From DASQPA01 sp963756455 (lineage in GTDB: Bacteria > Acidobacteriota > Thermoanaerobaculia > Multivoradales > UBA5704), in the NCBI GenBank assembly GCA_963756455.1, contig CAVWNC010000004.1, positions 3,472,001-3,536,000 of the forward strand: a stretch of 64,000 bases of DNA, given 5' to 3'. The position numbers and the translations under genes are program-made. Below the pieces are notes generated by a model. That model did no database searches. It was not told the origin of the DNA and saw nothing but the letters and a program-made list of their open reading frames with translations. Shown here one piece after another: positions 15,070 through 25,037 of the stretch. Numbering within the stretch: position 1 is the first letter of the stretch; each line of letters begins with the position of its first letter.

Positions 15070-18000
15070 ATGTCGAAGCCCCGCGCGCTCTCCGCTCTCC
15101 TCCCGGCCGTCCTGTCGGCGTTCCTCGGCTCGGCGAGCCCGTTCGTGGCTCCGGTGACGGCGCAGGTCGCGAGCCTGGCGCGGGACATCAACCCAGGCCC
15201 GACCGATTTCTCCCCCGGCGACCTGGGCGGCGCCGACGCCTGGCTGGTGGCGGCGGGAGGCCGGGTCTACTTCCCGGATCGCACCGACGCCTCGGGAACC
15301 GAGCTGTGGACGAGTGACGGCACCGCTTTCGGCACGGCGCAGGTGGCCGACCTCTGCCCCGGCCCGTGCAGCGGCCAGCCGAGCCCGCTCGGCGTCCTCG
15401 GCAACGTCTTCCTCTTCACCGCCGAGTCGCCGCGGCGGCTCTGGCGGACGGACGGCACCCCCGCCGGCACCTATCGGGTGAGCCCCGAGGGCGCGGACTC
15501 CGAGGAGCGCACGGCGCTCAACGGCAAGATCCTCTTCCAGCTCTGCCCGGATCGCGCCACCAGCTGCGAGCTGTGGACGACCGACGGCACCCTCGCCGGC
15601 ACGGCGAGAGTCGCTTCCGTCGGCGGCGAGGTGATCGGCCTCGCGAGCGCGGGAGCGAAAGCCTTCGCCCTCGTCGCCACCACCGGGAACGGCAGCGGCG
15701 GCGGAGTGGCCCTCTGGGAGAGCGACGGCACCCCGGCGGGAACCGGCCTCGTGGCGCCGGTCGCCGCCGACCTTCAGTTCCTGCTCCCGGCCGGCAACCG
15801 GGTCGTCCTCTGGGGGAGCGCCGGGACGGCGAGCGAGCTCTGGGGGAGCGACGGCACCGCGGCGGGGACCGGCCGCCTGCGCTCGTTCGGCGTCGATCCG
15901 GGGGCCTCCGTGGGCGCCTTCTTCGCCATTTCTCTGGGCACCAAGGTCTATTTCGCGGCGGACGACGGGGTTTCGGGTCTGGAGGTCTGGGCGAGCGACG
16001 GCAACGTCTCGAACCCTGCCGGCACCACGGAGGTCACGAGCCTCGCCGGCTTCACCCCCGACCTCTCCTCCCCGGGAAACGCTCTCCTCGTGGGGAGCCG
16101 GCTGCTCTTCGAGGCGGTCGACTCCGGAGGACAGTCTCACCTCTTCGCCGCCGGCGGCACCGGCGGCACTGGCGCCAGTCCGGGTTCGACCGTCCAGCTT
16201 TCCACCGCCGTCGTCCGCGGACCGCTCGCGACGGTCGCCGGGGGCTCCGGGGGAAAGGCCGTTTTCTTAGCCGACGACGGCGTTCACGGCGTCGAGCCCT
16301 GGACGAGCGACGGTACCCCGGGGGCGACCCACCTCCTCGTCGACACCTGCCCGGGCGCCTGCGGCGCTCCCACGAGCCCGGCGCTCCAGGTTCTCGCCGG
16401 TCTCGCCTTCTTTCCCTCCGGCGATCCGCAGAGTGGGGACGACCTCTGGGCGACCGACGGCACCGCCGCCGGCACCCGGCGCTACACCGACTTCGGCGCC
16501 TCCCGGCCGGTCGTCGGGCCGCTGCTCGCCGCGACGTCCGGAACCAACGCTCAAATCTTCTTCGCCGCTACCGATCCCACGCACGGCACCGAGCTGTGGA
16601 CGAGCGACGGCCGGAGCGGCGGCACCCGCCGGGCGACCGACATCGGGAGGCGCCAGCCCTCCTCCGATCCCGCCGAGCTGACCGCCATCGCGAGCTCCCC
16701 GGGGCGGGTCGTCTTCACCGCCTGCGACGGGGTGAACCGCGGGGTATGGACGAGCGACGGCACGCCGGCCGGCACCGTCCCCGTCTTTCCGGTGGGAGGT
16801 GCTTCGAGCCCCTGCGCCGACACCGCGAACCTTCCCCGCTCGCTCACCGCGGCGGCCGGCGGCGTCTACTTCCTCGCCGGCAGCGGCGCGAATCTCACCC
16901 TCTGGCGGACCGACGGCAGCGCCGGCAACATCGCCGGCACCGTCCCCGTCTTCACCTTCCCTCCGGGCCTGCCGTTCGACCCGCCCCTCTCCGGCACCGC
17001 CACCGCGCTCTGGTTCGCCGTCGAGACCGCCGACAGCACCGAGATCTACCGGACGACCCCGGGAGACCTCATCGCCCCGCAGCCGATCTACCCGGTGACC
17101 GGCGGCCTCCGCGCGCTCCACTCGTTCGCCGTCCTCGGCAGCCAGGCCTTCTTCGTCGCCGATTTGGGGGGCGCCTTCAACGTCTTCGTCACCGACGCCG
17201 CCGGCACCCGCCAACTCGCCGGGCCGATCAGCGTCTCTCTGGAAGGCCCCGCCGACGCCTGGTTCCTCGCCTTGAATGCGCACGTCGTCTTCGGCGCCAC
17301 CGACCTCTCCGACGGAGAGAACCCGGCGACCTCGATGTGGACGACGGACGGCACCCCGGGCGGCACCCAGGTGCTCCACCGCTTCGCCGGCGCCTCCGGA
17401 CTCCCCTTCCCCGCCGCCCTCCAGGGCGCCCTCTGGTTCCTGGAACTCCCCACGACCGGAGGCACGGAGCTCTGGCGGACCGACGGCACCCCGGCCGGCA
17501 CCGCGCGCACCGCCACCTTCCCGGCTCTCGCGGCGAGCAACCCGGTCGCCGCCGCCGGCCGGCTCTTCTTCACCGCCGCCGACGATGCCCACGGCCTGGA
17601 GCTCTGGGCGAGCCATGCTGGAGATGCCGGCGGGACGACCGCGCCGGTCCTGGACATCGTCGCCGGTCCCGAGGGGAGCCAGCCCGATCAGTTGACCGCG
17701 AGCGGCACCGCGGGCACCGGCCAGCTCTACTTCACCGCCGACGACGGCGTCCACGGGGTCGAGCTGTGGACGAGCGACGGCACCGCCGCCGGCACCCATC
17801 TGGTCGACGACCTCGCCCCCGCCGGCAGCTCGTCCAATCCCGACTCTCTGACCGCCGCCGGCTCCCGGCTCTTCTTCGCCGCCGACGACGGCCTCTCCGG
17901 CCGCGAGCCCTGGAGCGTCCCGCTGGGCGGCCCCGGCTGCGTCCCCGGCGACACCCGGCTCTGCCTCGCGGGCGGCCGCTTCCAGGTGGAGATCGCCTGG

Positions 18001-18708
18001 CAGGACTTCGGCGGCAATACCGGGGTGGGCCACACGATCCCGCTCACCACCGACACCGGCGCCTTCTGGTTCTTCGACCCGGCGAACGTCGAGGTCATCG
18101 TCAAGGTGCTCGACGCCCGTTCGTTAAACGATGCCTTCTGGGTCTTCTACGGCGCGCTTTCAAACGTCCAGTACTCGCTCACCGTGACCGACACGGCGAC
18201 CGGCCTGACCCGCCGCTACGACAACCCCGCGACCCAGCTCGCGAGCGTCGGCGACACCAACGGCTTCGGCCCCTTAGGCGCCTCCGCTCCCTCGCCGAAC
18301 CCAAAAACCGCGCGGACCAGCATCTCCGGCGTGCCCCTCGTGTCCGCCAGCACCGACGCGGCCGCCGCGACCGTCTGTGTTCCTGGCCCCCAACGCCTCT
18401 GCCTCCAGGGCAACCGCTTCGCCGTCACCGCCGTTTGGAAAGATTTCCAGGGGAACACGGGCACCGGCACCGCCCTCCCTCTCTCCGGCGACACCGGCTA
18501 CTTCTGGTTCTTCGCCCCGACCAACGTCGAGGTCGTCACCAAGGTGCTCGACGGCCGGGCGCTCGGTGGCAAGTTCTGGTTCTTCTATGGGGCGCTCTCG
18601 GACGTCGAGTACACGCTGACCGTGACCGACACCCAGACCGGGGCGGTCAAGGTGTACAAGAATCCCTCGGGGCAGTTTGGGAGCGTGGCGGATACGTCGG
18701 CGTTCTAA
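15070..18708 (+). CDS. Giant secreted ELW-x-DGT repeat protein 1
   Basis: A 1212-residue protein with signal peptide MSKPRALSALLPAVLSAFLG ending near TAQ. The body is about 17 repeats of roughly 55 residues built around ELWTSDGTAAGT-type motifs separated by 'LFFTADDGVHG', a beta-propeller-like layout. The C-terminus has two homologous modules of about 100 residues, each beginning C-x-P-G-x-x-x-LCL and running through DF-GGNTG or DFQGNTG, FWFF and VKVLDAR or TKVLDGR to VFYGALS or FFYGALS. The next gene is a paralogue, so this is a tandem duplication. Cys pairs in CLCPGPCS-like loops suggest an oxidising environment outside the cytoplasm. Function is not known; a surface or adhesion role is inferred. 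Confidence 0.85.
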   Translation: MSKPRALSALLPAVLSAFLGSASPFVAPVTAQVASLARDINPGPTDFSPGDLGGADAWLVAAGGRVYFPDRTDASGTELWTSDGTAFGTAQVADLCPGPCSGQPSPLGVLGNVFLFTAESPRRLWRTDGTPAGTYRVSPEGADSEERTALNGKILFQLCPDRATSCELWTTDGTLAGTARVASVGGEVIGLASAGAKAFALVATTGNGSGGGVALWESDGTPAGTGLVAPVAADLQFLLPAGNRVVLWGSAGTASELWGSDGTAAGTGRLRSFGVDPGASVGAFFAISLGTKVYFAADDGVSGLEVWASDGNVSNPAGTTEVTSLAGFTPDLSSPGNALLVGSRLLFEAVDSGGQSHLFAAGGTGGTGASPGSTVQLSTAVVRGPLATVAGGSGGKAVFLADDGVHGVEPWTSDGTPGATHLLVDTCPGACGAPTSPALQVLAGLAFFPSGDPQSGDDLWATDGTAAGTRRYTDFGASRPVVGPLLAATSGTNAQIFFAATDPTHGTELWTSDGRSGGTRRATDIGRRQPSSDPAELTAIASSPGRVVFTACDGVNRGVWTSDGTPAGTVPVFPVGGASSPCADTANLPRSLTAAAGGVYFLAGSGANLTLWRTDGSAGNIAGTVPVFTFPPGLPFDPPLSGTATALWFAVETADSTEIYRTTPGDLIAPQPIYPVTGGLRALHSFAVLGSQAFFVADLGGAFNVFVTDAAGTRQLAGPISVSLEGPADAWFLALNAHVVFGATDLSDGENPATSMWTTDGTPGGTQVLHRFAGASGLPFPAALQGALWFLELPTTGGTELWRTDGTPAGTARTATFPALAASNPVAAAGRLFFTAADDAHGLELWASHAGDAGGTTAPVLDIVAGPEGSQPDQLTASGTAGTGQLYFTADDGVHGVELWTSDGTAAGTHLVDDLAPAGSSSNPDSLTAAGSRLFFAADDGLSGREPWSVPLGGPGCVPGDTRLCLAGGRFQVEIAWQDFGGNTGVGHTIPLTTDTGAFWFFDPANVEVIVKVLDARSLNDAFWVFYGALSNVQYSLTVTDTATGLTRRYDNPATQLASVGDTNGFGPLGASAPSPNPKTARTSISGVPLVSASTDAAAATVCVPGPQRLCLQGNRFAVTAVWKDFQGNTGTGTALPLSGDTGYFWFFAPTNVEVVTKVLDGRALGGKFWFFYGALSDVEYTLTVTDTQTGAVKVYKNPSGQFGSVADTSAF

Positions 18709-18818
18709 AGGGAGCGGTCGGCGCGGGTTGACCCCGGCCGCACGGCCGCATAAAATTTAAGCGTCAAAACGATTACCCTCTCAGGGCCTCCTTGCCCTGG
18801 CACGCTCGGGAGACTCCC

Positions 18819-21800
18819 ATGAAACGCCTCCTCGGTATCCTCGGCGCGTTCGCCGTCCTGCCCTTTCTCGCGCCGGCTCCGGCCTTCGCCCAACCGGCCT
18901 CTCTCGTGCGCGCGATCGGGGTCGCCGGCCCGCCGCCGGCTCCCGCTTCCTCGAGCCCGAACGATTTCTTCGCCACCGACAGCGCGCTCTTCTTCGTCGC
19001 CTCCACTCCCTCGACGCTCCGCGCGATGTGGGCCACCGACGGCACCTCGGTCGGCACCGAGCTCCTCCACTACCCCTGTGTCAACGGCTGCGACGTCGAT
19101 CCGACCTTCGTCGGCCACCTCGGCAAGGTGGCCTTCTGGCTGGAGGCCCCGAGCGACCTGACCCGCCCGAACGAGACCTGGCGCTCCGATGGCACCCGGG
19201 CCGGCACCTTCGAGCTCCTCCCGAGCGGTCCCTTCTCCCCCGGCATCGCCACTCCCTCGGGTTTCCTCTTCGTCACCTGCGCCGACGCGGGCTGCGGCTA
19301 CTGGCTGTCGGACGGCACCGTCGCCGGCACCCGCCAGCTCTTGAACGTCTTCCAGTTCACCTCCGAAACCCGCGCCTTAGCCGCATCGCTCGGTGACAAC
19401 CGGCTGCTCTGCGCCGTGATGAAGATCATTCTACCCGACAGCCTCAGCCTGGATCTCTGGGTGAGCGATGGCACGAGCGCCGGCTCCTCCCACATCGCCT
19501 CCCTCCCGCAGGTGAGAGCTGTCACCTCCACGGAGGGGCATTTGTTCTTCGTCGTCATCGGGAGCGGCGGCCAGAGCGACCAGCTGTGGGCGAGCGACGG
19601 CACGGTCGCCGGCACCCGCCAGGTCTCCGCGTTCCCGAACACGATCTTCAGTCCGTTCGGCGACGAACCCAGGCTCCTCGCCGTGGGCGACCGGCTCTAC
19701 TTCATGCCGATCGACGGCACGTCGAACAACGAGCTGTGGACGAGCGACGGGACTCCGGCGGGGACCGTCCGAATCACGCCGCCCGGCACCGCCCATGCCT
19801 ACGGGAGCCTGGGCTCGATCGCGACCGTGGGCAGCAGAACCTTCTTCCTCGGCTACGACGACCAGGGGGGCCATCTCTACCAGACGGACGGTACCCCGGA
19901 TTCGACTACGGTGCTCGCCGGCCTACCGACGACCGGCCGGAGCACCCTGTTCTCCATCCCCGGGCGGGTGCTCGTCACGACCAGCGACCTGGGACACGGT
20001 GCCGAGCTCTGGTCGACGGACGGCACCGACGCCGGCACGTTCCCCCTGGACGTCCCCAATCCGGGCCCCTCCAGCTCCTCTCCCGGAAACCTCCAGGCGT
20101 TCGGCACCGGCGCTCTCTTCAACGCCACCGACGCCAGCGGCCAGTGGACGCTCTGGTACACCGACGGCACCGTCGCCGGCACCCACCGGTTCGCGAGCGT
20201 CGCCCTGTTCGACGACGGCGGCGCGACCTACCATGTCAACGAGGTCGGCGCGTTCGGCGGCGCGGCCTACTTTCCTGCCCAGGACGGTGCCCAGGACAGG
20301 CATGGCGTCGAGCTCTGGAAAAGCGACGGCAAGAGCGGGGGGACCGCCCTCTTCGCCGACCTCGCGGTGGCGCAGCCGACGGCGAAGCTCGGCACGCTGA
20401 CCGCCGCCGGGAGCCACCTCTTCTTCACCGCCGACGACGGCGCGCGGGCCGCCCCCTGGCAGAGCGACGGCACCCCCGCCGGCACCGTGCCGGTCTCCAC
20501 GGCGAGCCCGGTCGACTGTAAGCCCATCCCCGACAGCCCCCGCCTGACCACCGCCTCGGGCATCCTCTTTTTCTCCTGCCAGGGGCCTGGCGACAGCCTC
20601 TTCCGAGTCGGACGGAGCGACGGTACCGCCGCCGGCACCACGCTCCTCCCGCTCCCCGCCGAGACGACCCCGCCGGGAATCGCCGCCCTGGGCAGCGATC
20701 TCCTCATCCTCCTGGGGGATGAGGGCGAGCTCTGGAAGAGCGACGGCACCGCCGCCGGCACGGCCCAGGTCAGAGGCCTCCCGGGCTTCGTATCCTCCAT
20801 TGGGCTGCTCACGCCTCTGGGCTCCGAGATCTATTTCGACTTCTACGATGCCTACGATGCCGCCGGCCACGAGATCTGGCGGACCGACGGCACGAGCGCC
20901 GGCACCCGGCGCCTCTTCGCCGAGAGCTGTTCCCCCAACTCCGGCGAGACCTCCCTTCTCACCCGCGTCGGGTCCCAGGTCTACATCCTGTCCCGCGGCT
21001 GCATCGAGCTCGCCGATCTATGGGTGACCGACGGCACCGCCGCCGGGACCCACCTCGTGACCCCGTTGTCCGTCCTCCCCTTGGAGGCCGTGGGCTGGAA
21101 CGGTCGGCTCTACTTCACGGTCCAATACCGCGACATCGTCACCCTCTACCAGTCCGACGGCACGGCGGCGGGAACGGCCGAGTTCCACCGCTTCAACGGG
21201 GTTTCCAGCCTGACGCCCTTCGCCGGCCGCCTCTTCTTTGCCGCCGACGACGGTATCCACGGCTACGAGCTCTGGTCGACCGACGGCACCGCCGCCGGGA
21301 CGAAGCTCTTCCGCGACCTCCTCCCCGGCATCGATCCCTCGGGTCCCGCCGATCTGACCGTGGTGGGGGACCGGCTCTTCTTCAGCGCCGACGACGGGGT
21401 GCATGGGATCGAGCTCTGGCAGAGCGACGGCAATCCCGCCAATCCGGCCGGCACCCATCTGGTGCAGGACATCGCGCCCGAGGGGCGCTCCTCGCGCCCC
21501 GATCAGCTGACGGTGGTGGGCAACCAGCTCTTCTTCACGGCCGACGACGGCCTCTCCGGGCGCTCGCTCTGGGCCCTCCCGCTCTCCGGCCCCACCGGCT
21601 GCCAGCCCGGGGACACCTCGCTCTGCCTCTCCGGCAACCGCTTCCAGGTGGAAATCGTCTGGCAGGACTTCCAGGGCAACACCGGCGTCGGCCACGCCGT
21701 CTCCCTGACCGCGGATACCGGCTATTTCTGGTTCTTCGATCCGACCAACACCGAGGTGATCGTCAAGGTGCTCGACGCGCGCAGCCTGAACAGTGCCTTC

Positions 21801-22367
21801 TGGGTCTTCTACGGCGCGCTCTCGAACGTCGAGTACACGATGACCGTGACCGACACCGCGACCGGCCTCACCCGCCGCTACCAGAACCCGGCCGGCAACC
21901 TCGCGAGCGTCGGCGACACCGCCGGCTTCGGACCCTTGGGAGCGTTCGCCGCGACGACCCTCACGGCCCCCGCCGCCGCTCCCGCCTGGGTCTCCGCCCG
22001 CACCGACGCGACCCCGGCGAACGCCGCCACCGTCTGCGTGCCCGGACCGAAGCGCCTCTGCCTCCAGGGCGACCGCTTCGCCGTCACCGCCACCTGGAAG
22101 GACTTCCAGGGGAACACGGGCACCGGCACCGCCGTCCCCCTCTCCGGCGACACCGGCTACTTCTGGTTCTTCGCGCCGACGAACGTCGAGGTCGTCACCA
22201 AGGTGCTCGACGGCCGGGCGCTCGGCGGCAAGTTCTGGTTCTTCTATGGGGCGCTTTCGGACGTCGAATACACGCTCACCGTGACCGACACCCAGACCGG
22301 GGCGGTCAAGGTGTACAAGAATCCTTCGGGGCAGTTCGGGAGCGTGGCGGATACGTCGGCATTCTGA
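18819..22367 (+). CDS. Giant secreted ELW-x-DGT repeat protein 2
   Basis: A 1182-residue paralogue of the preceding gene. Signal peptide MKRLLGILGAFAVLPFLAPA ends at AFA-QPA. The repeats include DGTSVGTELLHYPC, ELWTSDGTPAGTVRI and ELWSTDGTAAGTKLFRDL. The same two C-terminal modules are present, and the last about 90 residues are nearly identical to those of protein 1 (for example FFYGALSDVEYTLTVTDTQ), including at DNA level, which suggests gene conversion. The ATG at 18819 starts the signal peptide; an upstream TTG frame has none. Confidence 0.85.
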   Translation: MKRLLGILGAFAVLPFLAPAPAFAQPASLVRAIGVAGPPPAPASSSPNDFFATDSALFFVASTPSTLRAMWATDGTSVGTELLHYPCVNGCDVDPTFVGHLGKVAFWLEAPSDLTRPNETWRSDGTRAGTFELLPSGPFSPGIATPSGFLFVTCADAGCGYWLSDGTVAGTRQLLNVFQFTSETRALAASLGDNRLLCAVMKIILPDSLSLDLWVSDGTSAGSSHIASLPQVRAVTSTEGHLFFVVIGSGGQSDQLWASDGTVAGTRQVSAFPNTIFSPFGDEPRLLAVGDRLYFMPIDGTSNNELWTSDGTPAGTVRITPPGTAHAYGSLGSIATVGSRTFFLGYDDQGGHLYQTDGTPDSTTVLAGLPTTGRSTLFSIPGRVLVTTSDLGHGAELWSTDGTDAGTFPLDVPNPGPSSSSPGNLQAFGTGALFNATDASGQWTLWYTDGTVAGTHRFASVALFDDGGATYHVNEVGAFGGAAYFPAQDGAQDRHGVELWKSDGKSGGTALFADLAVAQPTAKLGTLTAAGSHLFFTADDGARAAPWQSDGTPAGTVPVSTASPVDCKPIPDSPRLTTASGILFFSCQGPGDSLFRVGRSDGTAAGTTLLPLPAETTPPGIAALGSDLLILLGDEGELWKSDGTAAGTAQVRGLPGFVSSIGLLTPLGSEIYFDFYDAYDAAGHEIWRTDGTSAGTRRLFAESCSPNSGETSLLTRVGSQVYILSRGCIELADLWVTDGTAAGTHLVTPLSVLPLEAVGWNGRLYFTVQYRDIVTLYQSDGTAAGTAEFHRFNGVSSLTPFAGRLFFAADDGIHGYELWSTDGTAAGTKLFRDLLPGIDPSGPADLTVVGDRLFFSADDGVHGIELWQSDGNPANPAGTHLVQDIAPEGRSSRPDQLTVVGNQLFFTADDGLSGRSLWALPLSGPTGCQPGDTSLCLSGNRFQVEIVWQDFQGNTGVGHAVSLTADTGYFWFFDPTNTEVIVKVLDARSLNSAFWVFYGALSNVEYTMTVTDTATGLTRRYQNPAGNLASVGDTAGFGPLGAFAATTLTAPAAAPAWVSARTDATPANAATVCVPGPKRLCLQGDRFAVTATWKDFQGNTGTGTAVPLSGDTGYFWFFAPTNVEVVTKVLDGRALGGKFWFFYGALSDVEYTLTVTDTQTGAVKVYKNPSGQFGSVADTSAF

Positions 22368-22373
22368 GGCTTT

Positions 22374-22415
22374 GGCGACGACCGCCGGACTGCCGGCGAC
22401 GACCGCCGGCTGCTC
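22374..22415. repeat. Two-unit 21-bp direct repeat before the VWA gene
   Basis: GGCGACGACCGCCGG occurs at 22374 and 22395, exactly 21 bp apart, in the short gap before the next gene. The period equals that of the large arrays in this window. Confidence 0.6.
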
Positions 22416-22455
22416 CCGCTGGCGTACCCTTTGCTTTATCCAGGGAGGATCTACC

Positions 22456-24984
22456 ATGCGAAAGCGCCGGGCTCTGGTGTTGATGCTGCTCCTGGGAGTG
22501 CTCTGGGGGACGGTACCGTCCTCCGCGGCGGACAAACGGATCGCGGCGCTCGCACCCAAGTACCGGCAGTGGCTCTCGGAGGTCGAGCTGATCCTCCGCA
22601 AGGACGAGAAGGCGTCCTTCCTTGATCTCAAGGAGGACTATCAGAGAGACGGCTTCATCCAGAAGTTCTGGGAGTCGCGCGATCCCTACCCCGAGACGCC
22701 GCAGAACGAGTTCAAGGACACCTGGTATGCGCGCCTGGAGGAGGCCCGGCGGGAGTACGACAGCATCACCGAGGACCGCGCCCGCATGCTCCTCCTCCAC
22801 GGGCCGGCGAACCAGGTCTGGAAGACCGACTGCCAGCTCCTCCTCTGGCCGCTCGAAATCTGGTACTACGCCAGGAGCGACACCCTCCCCAACGGCTTCT
22901 TCCTGATCTTCGTCCAGCCCTCGGGCGGCGGCCCGTTCCACCTCTGGCGTCCCCTGGAGGGCTACCAGAGCGTGCAGGCCCTGTTCCGGAGCATCGGGGA
23001 CGACGGGCGCAACCAGTACGCCTTCGAGAGCACCGTCGAGCGGCGCTGCATCGGCGACTCGGACGCCATCCTCCGCGCCTTCCACCTCGTCCAGCTGGAG
23101 GACAGCGTCGGCAGCCTCTCGCTCGTCGAGTACCCGCCTCCCGCCCGCGACACGGAGTGGCTCGCGACCTTCCTCGGCTTCTCGACCGACCTGCCGCCGG
23201 GCGCCCCGGCGCTCGCAGCGCACCTGGACCTCGGCTTTCCCGAGCGGCGGGGCGACCGCACGCTCCTCCAGGGAATTCTGGCGGTGCCCAAAAGCGCGCT
23301 CCGGGCGGCGAGCCTCGACGGCCAGGAGGTCTACAACCTCCTCCTCACCGGGCAGATCCTCAAGGACGGGGCCCTGAACGAATCCTTCCGCTACCGCTTC
23401 GACCTGCCGACCGCGGGGGCGGCCGACAGCCTGCCGCTCGTCTTCGAGCGCATGCTGCGCCCCGGCGACTACACGCTCATCGTCCGCCTGGAGGATCTCG
23501 CCGGCAAGCAGAGCTTCCGCGAGGCGCGGCCGCTCGCGGTGCCCAAGCTCGCCGTCTCGGCCCCCGACCCCGACACCCCCGGCATTGCCGCCGCTCTCGA
23601 CGCGGCGCACCAGAGCCTGGCCGAGGAGACCGCCACCCTCCACCTCGTCCGTCCGCTCGGCGAGACCGCGACCGGCCAGGTGCGGGTCGCCGCCCAGGTG
23701 AACGGCGGGGCGATCCACAAAGTGTCCTTCGCCCTGGACGGCAAACCGCTCCTCACCAAGAACTCCCCGCCCTACAGCGTCGCCTTCGACCTGGGGACGC
23801 TCCCCACCCCGCACACGGTGCGGGCGGTGGGCTTGGACGGCGCGGACCGCGAGGTGGCGACCGACGAGCTGGTTTTAAACGACGCTCCCCAGCGCTTCGC
23901 CGTCCACCTGGTCGAGCCGCGGCGCGGCGAGCGCCATGTCACCACCGCCGGGACCCCGGCCGAGAGCCTGCGGGTGCGGGCCGAGGTGCGGGTCCCCGAC
24001 GGCCAGACCTTCGAGCGCCTGGAGCTCTATTTCGACCAGAACCGGGTGGCGACCCTCTACCAGCCGCCGTTCTCGCTGCGCCTCCCCCTGCCCTCGCCCT
24101 CGACCCGCTACGTGCGGGCGGTCGCCTTCCTCGCGGACGGCAGCACGGCCGAGGATCTCATCCTCTTGAACGCCCCGGGCTACCAGGACCACCTGGACGT
24201 CCCCTTGGTCGAGGTCTACGCCGCGGTCAAGGACGCCCAGGGGCGAGCGGTCCTCGACCTCAAGCCGCAGAGCTTCCAGGTGCTGGACGGCGGCCGGCCG
24301 CAGCAGGTGGTCCGCTTCGAGCGGGTGACCGACCTGCCGGTCACCACCGCCCTCCTCTTAGACGTCTCGGCCTCGATGGTCAAGAGCCTGCCCGAGGCCC
24401 AGCGCGCCGCCCTGGGTTTCCTCCAGACGACCCTCTCGCCGCGCGACCGGGCGGCGCTCATCCCGTTCAACGAGAGCCCCCGGCTCGCGGTCAAGCTCAC
24501 CAACGACCTGCCCACCCTGGCCGGCGCCCTGGCGAGCCTCCAGGCCGAGCGCGGCACCGTCCTCTGGGACAGCCTCGTTTTCGGTCTCCACTACCTCCAG
24601 GGGGTGCGCGGCCAGCGCGCCATCCTCCTCTTGACCGACGGCGGCGACCGGTCGAGCCATTTCTCCTTCGACGAAGCTCTCGAATACGCCCGGCGCTCCG
24701 GGGTGACCCTCTACACCGTCGGGCTCTCTGTCTCCAAGCTCGACCTGGAGACCCGCAAGCACTTGAGCCGGCTCGCCGAGGACACCGGCGGCCGCAGCTT
24801 TTTCCCCGAGGCGGCGAGCGACCTGACGGCGATCTATACGCGGATCCAGGAGGAATTGCGCTCGCGCTACCTCCTCGTCTACCAGCCCGCCGCGGCGGGC
24901 AGACCGGGCGAATACCGGACGGTCCAGGTGCAGGTCGACCGGCCGGGGGTGACGGTCGAGGCCCTTCGCGGGTACTATCCCTAA
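22456..24984 (+). CDS. Secreted GWxTD-type and VWA-domain protein
   Basis: An 842-residue protein. The signal peptide (LVLMLLLGVLWGTVPSSAA) begins at the ATG after GGGAGGAT. Residues about 40-130 match the GWxTD-like domain found in Bacteroidota/Acidobacteriota (YRQWLSEVELILRKDEKASF, FIQKFWESRDPYP). A middle region of beta domains follows. From about residue 625 there is a von Willebrand A domain with MIDAS DVSASM near residue 636, and ILLLTDGGDRSSHFSFDEAL later. Proteins of this build are exported, and the VWA domain usually binds metal and partner proteins. The next two genes are a two-component pair reading the same way. Confidence 0.85.
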   Translation: MRKRRALVLMLLLGVLWGTVPSSAADKRIAALAPKYRQWLSEVELILRKDEKASFLDLKEDYQRDGFIQKFWESRDPYPETPQNEFKDTWYARLEEARREYDSITEDRARMLLLHGPANQVWKTDCQLLLWPLEIWYYARSDTLPNGFFLIFVQPSGGGPFHLWRPLEGYQSVQALFRSIGDDGRNQYAFESTVERRCIGDSDAILRAFHLVQLEDSVGSLSLVEYPPPARDTEWLATFLGFSTDLPPGAPALAAHLDLGFPERRGDRTLLQGILAVPKSALRAASLDGQEVYNLLLTGQILKDGALNESFRYRFDLPTAGAADSLPLVFERMLRPGDYTLIVRLEDLAGKQSFREARPLAVPKLAVSAPDPDTPGIAAALDAAHQSLAEETATLHLVRPLGETATGQVRVAAQVNGGAIHKVSFALDGKPLLTKNSPPYSVAFDLGTLPTPHTVRAVGLDGADREVATDELVLNDAPQRFAVHLVEPRRGERHVTTAGTPAESLRVRAEVRVPDGQTFERLELYFDQNRVATLYQPPFSLRLPLPSPSTRYVRAVAFLADGSTAEDLILLNAPGYQDHLDVPLVEVYAAVKDAQGRAVLDLKPQSFQVLDGGRPQQVVRFERVTDLPVTTALLLDVSASMVKSLPEAQRAALGFLQTTLSPRDRAALIPFNESPRLAVKLTNDLPTLAGALASLQAERGTVLWDSLVFGLHYLQGVRGQRAILLLTDGGDRSSHFSFDEALEYARRSGVTLYTVGLSVSKLDLETRKHLSRLAEDTGGRSFFPEAASDLTAIYTRIQEELRSRYLLVYQPAAAGRPGEYRTVQVQVDRPGVTVEALRGYYP

Positions 24985-25037
24985 TCGCCGAGCCTCAAAG
25001 CCGTCTTCCCGGTCCGTGGCCGGCATCCTGGGATGCC

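Noticed and set aside
15366..18731. A second long frame inside the ELW-x-DGT gene
   Set aside because: It is an Arg-rich shadow of a real repeat gene in another frame.
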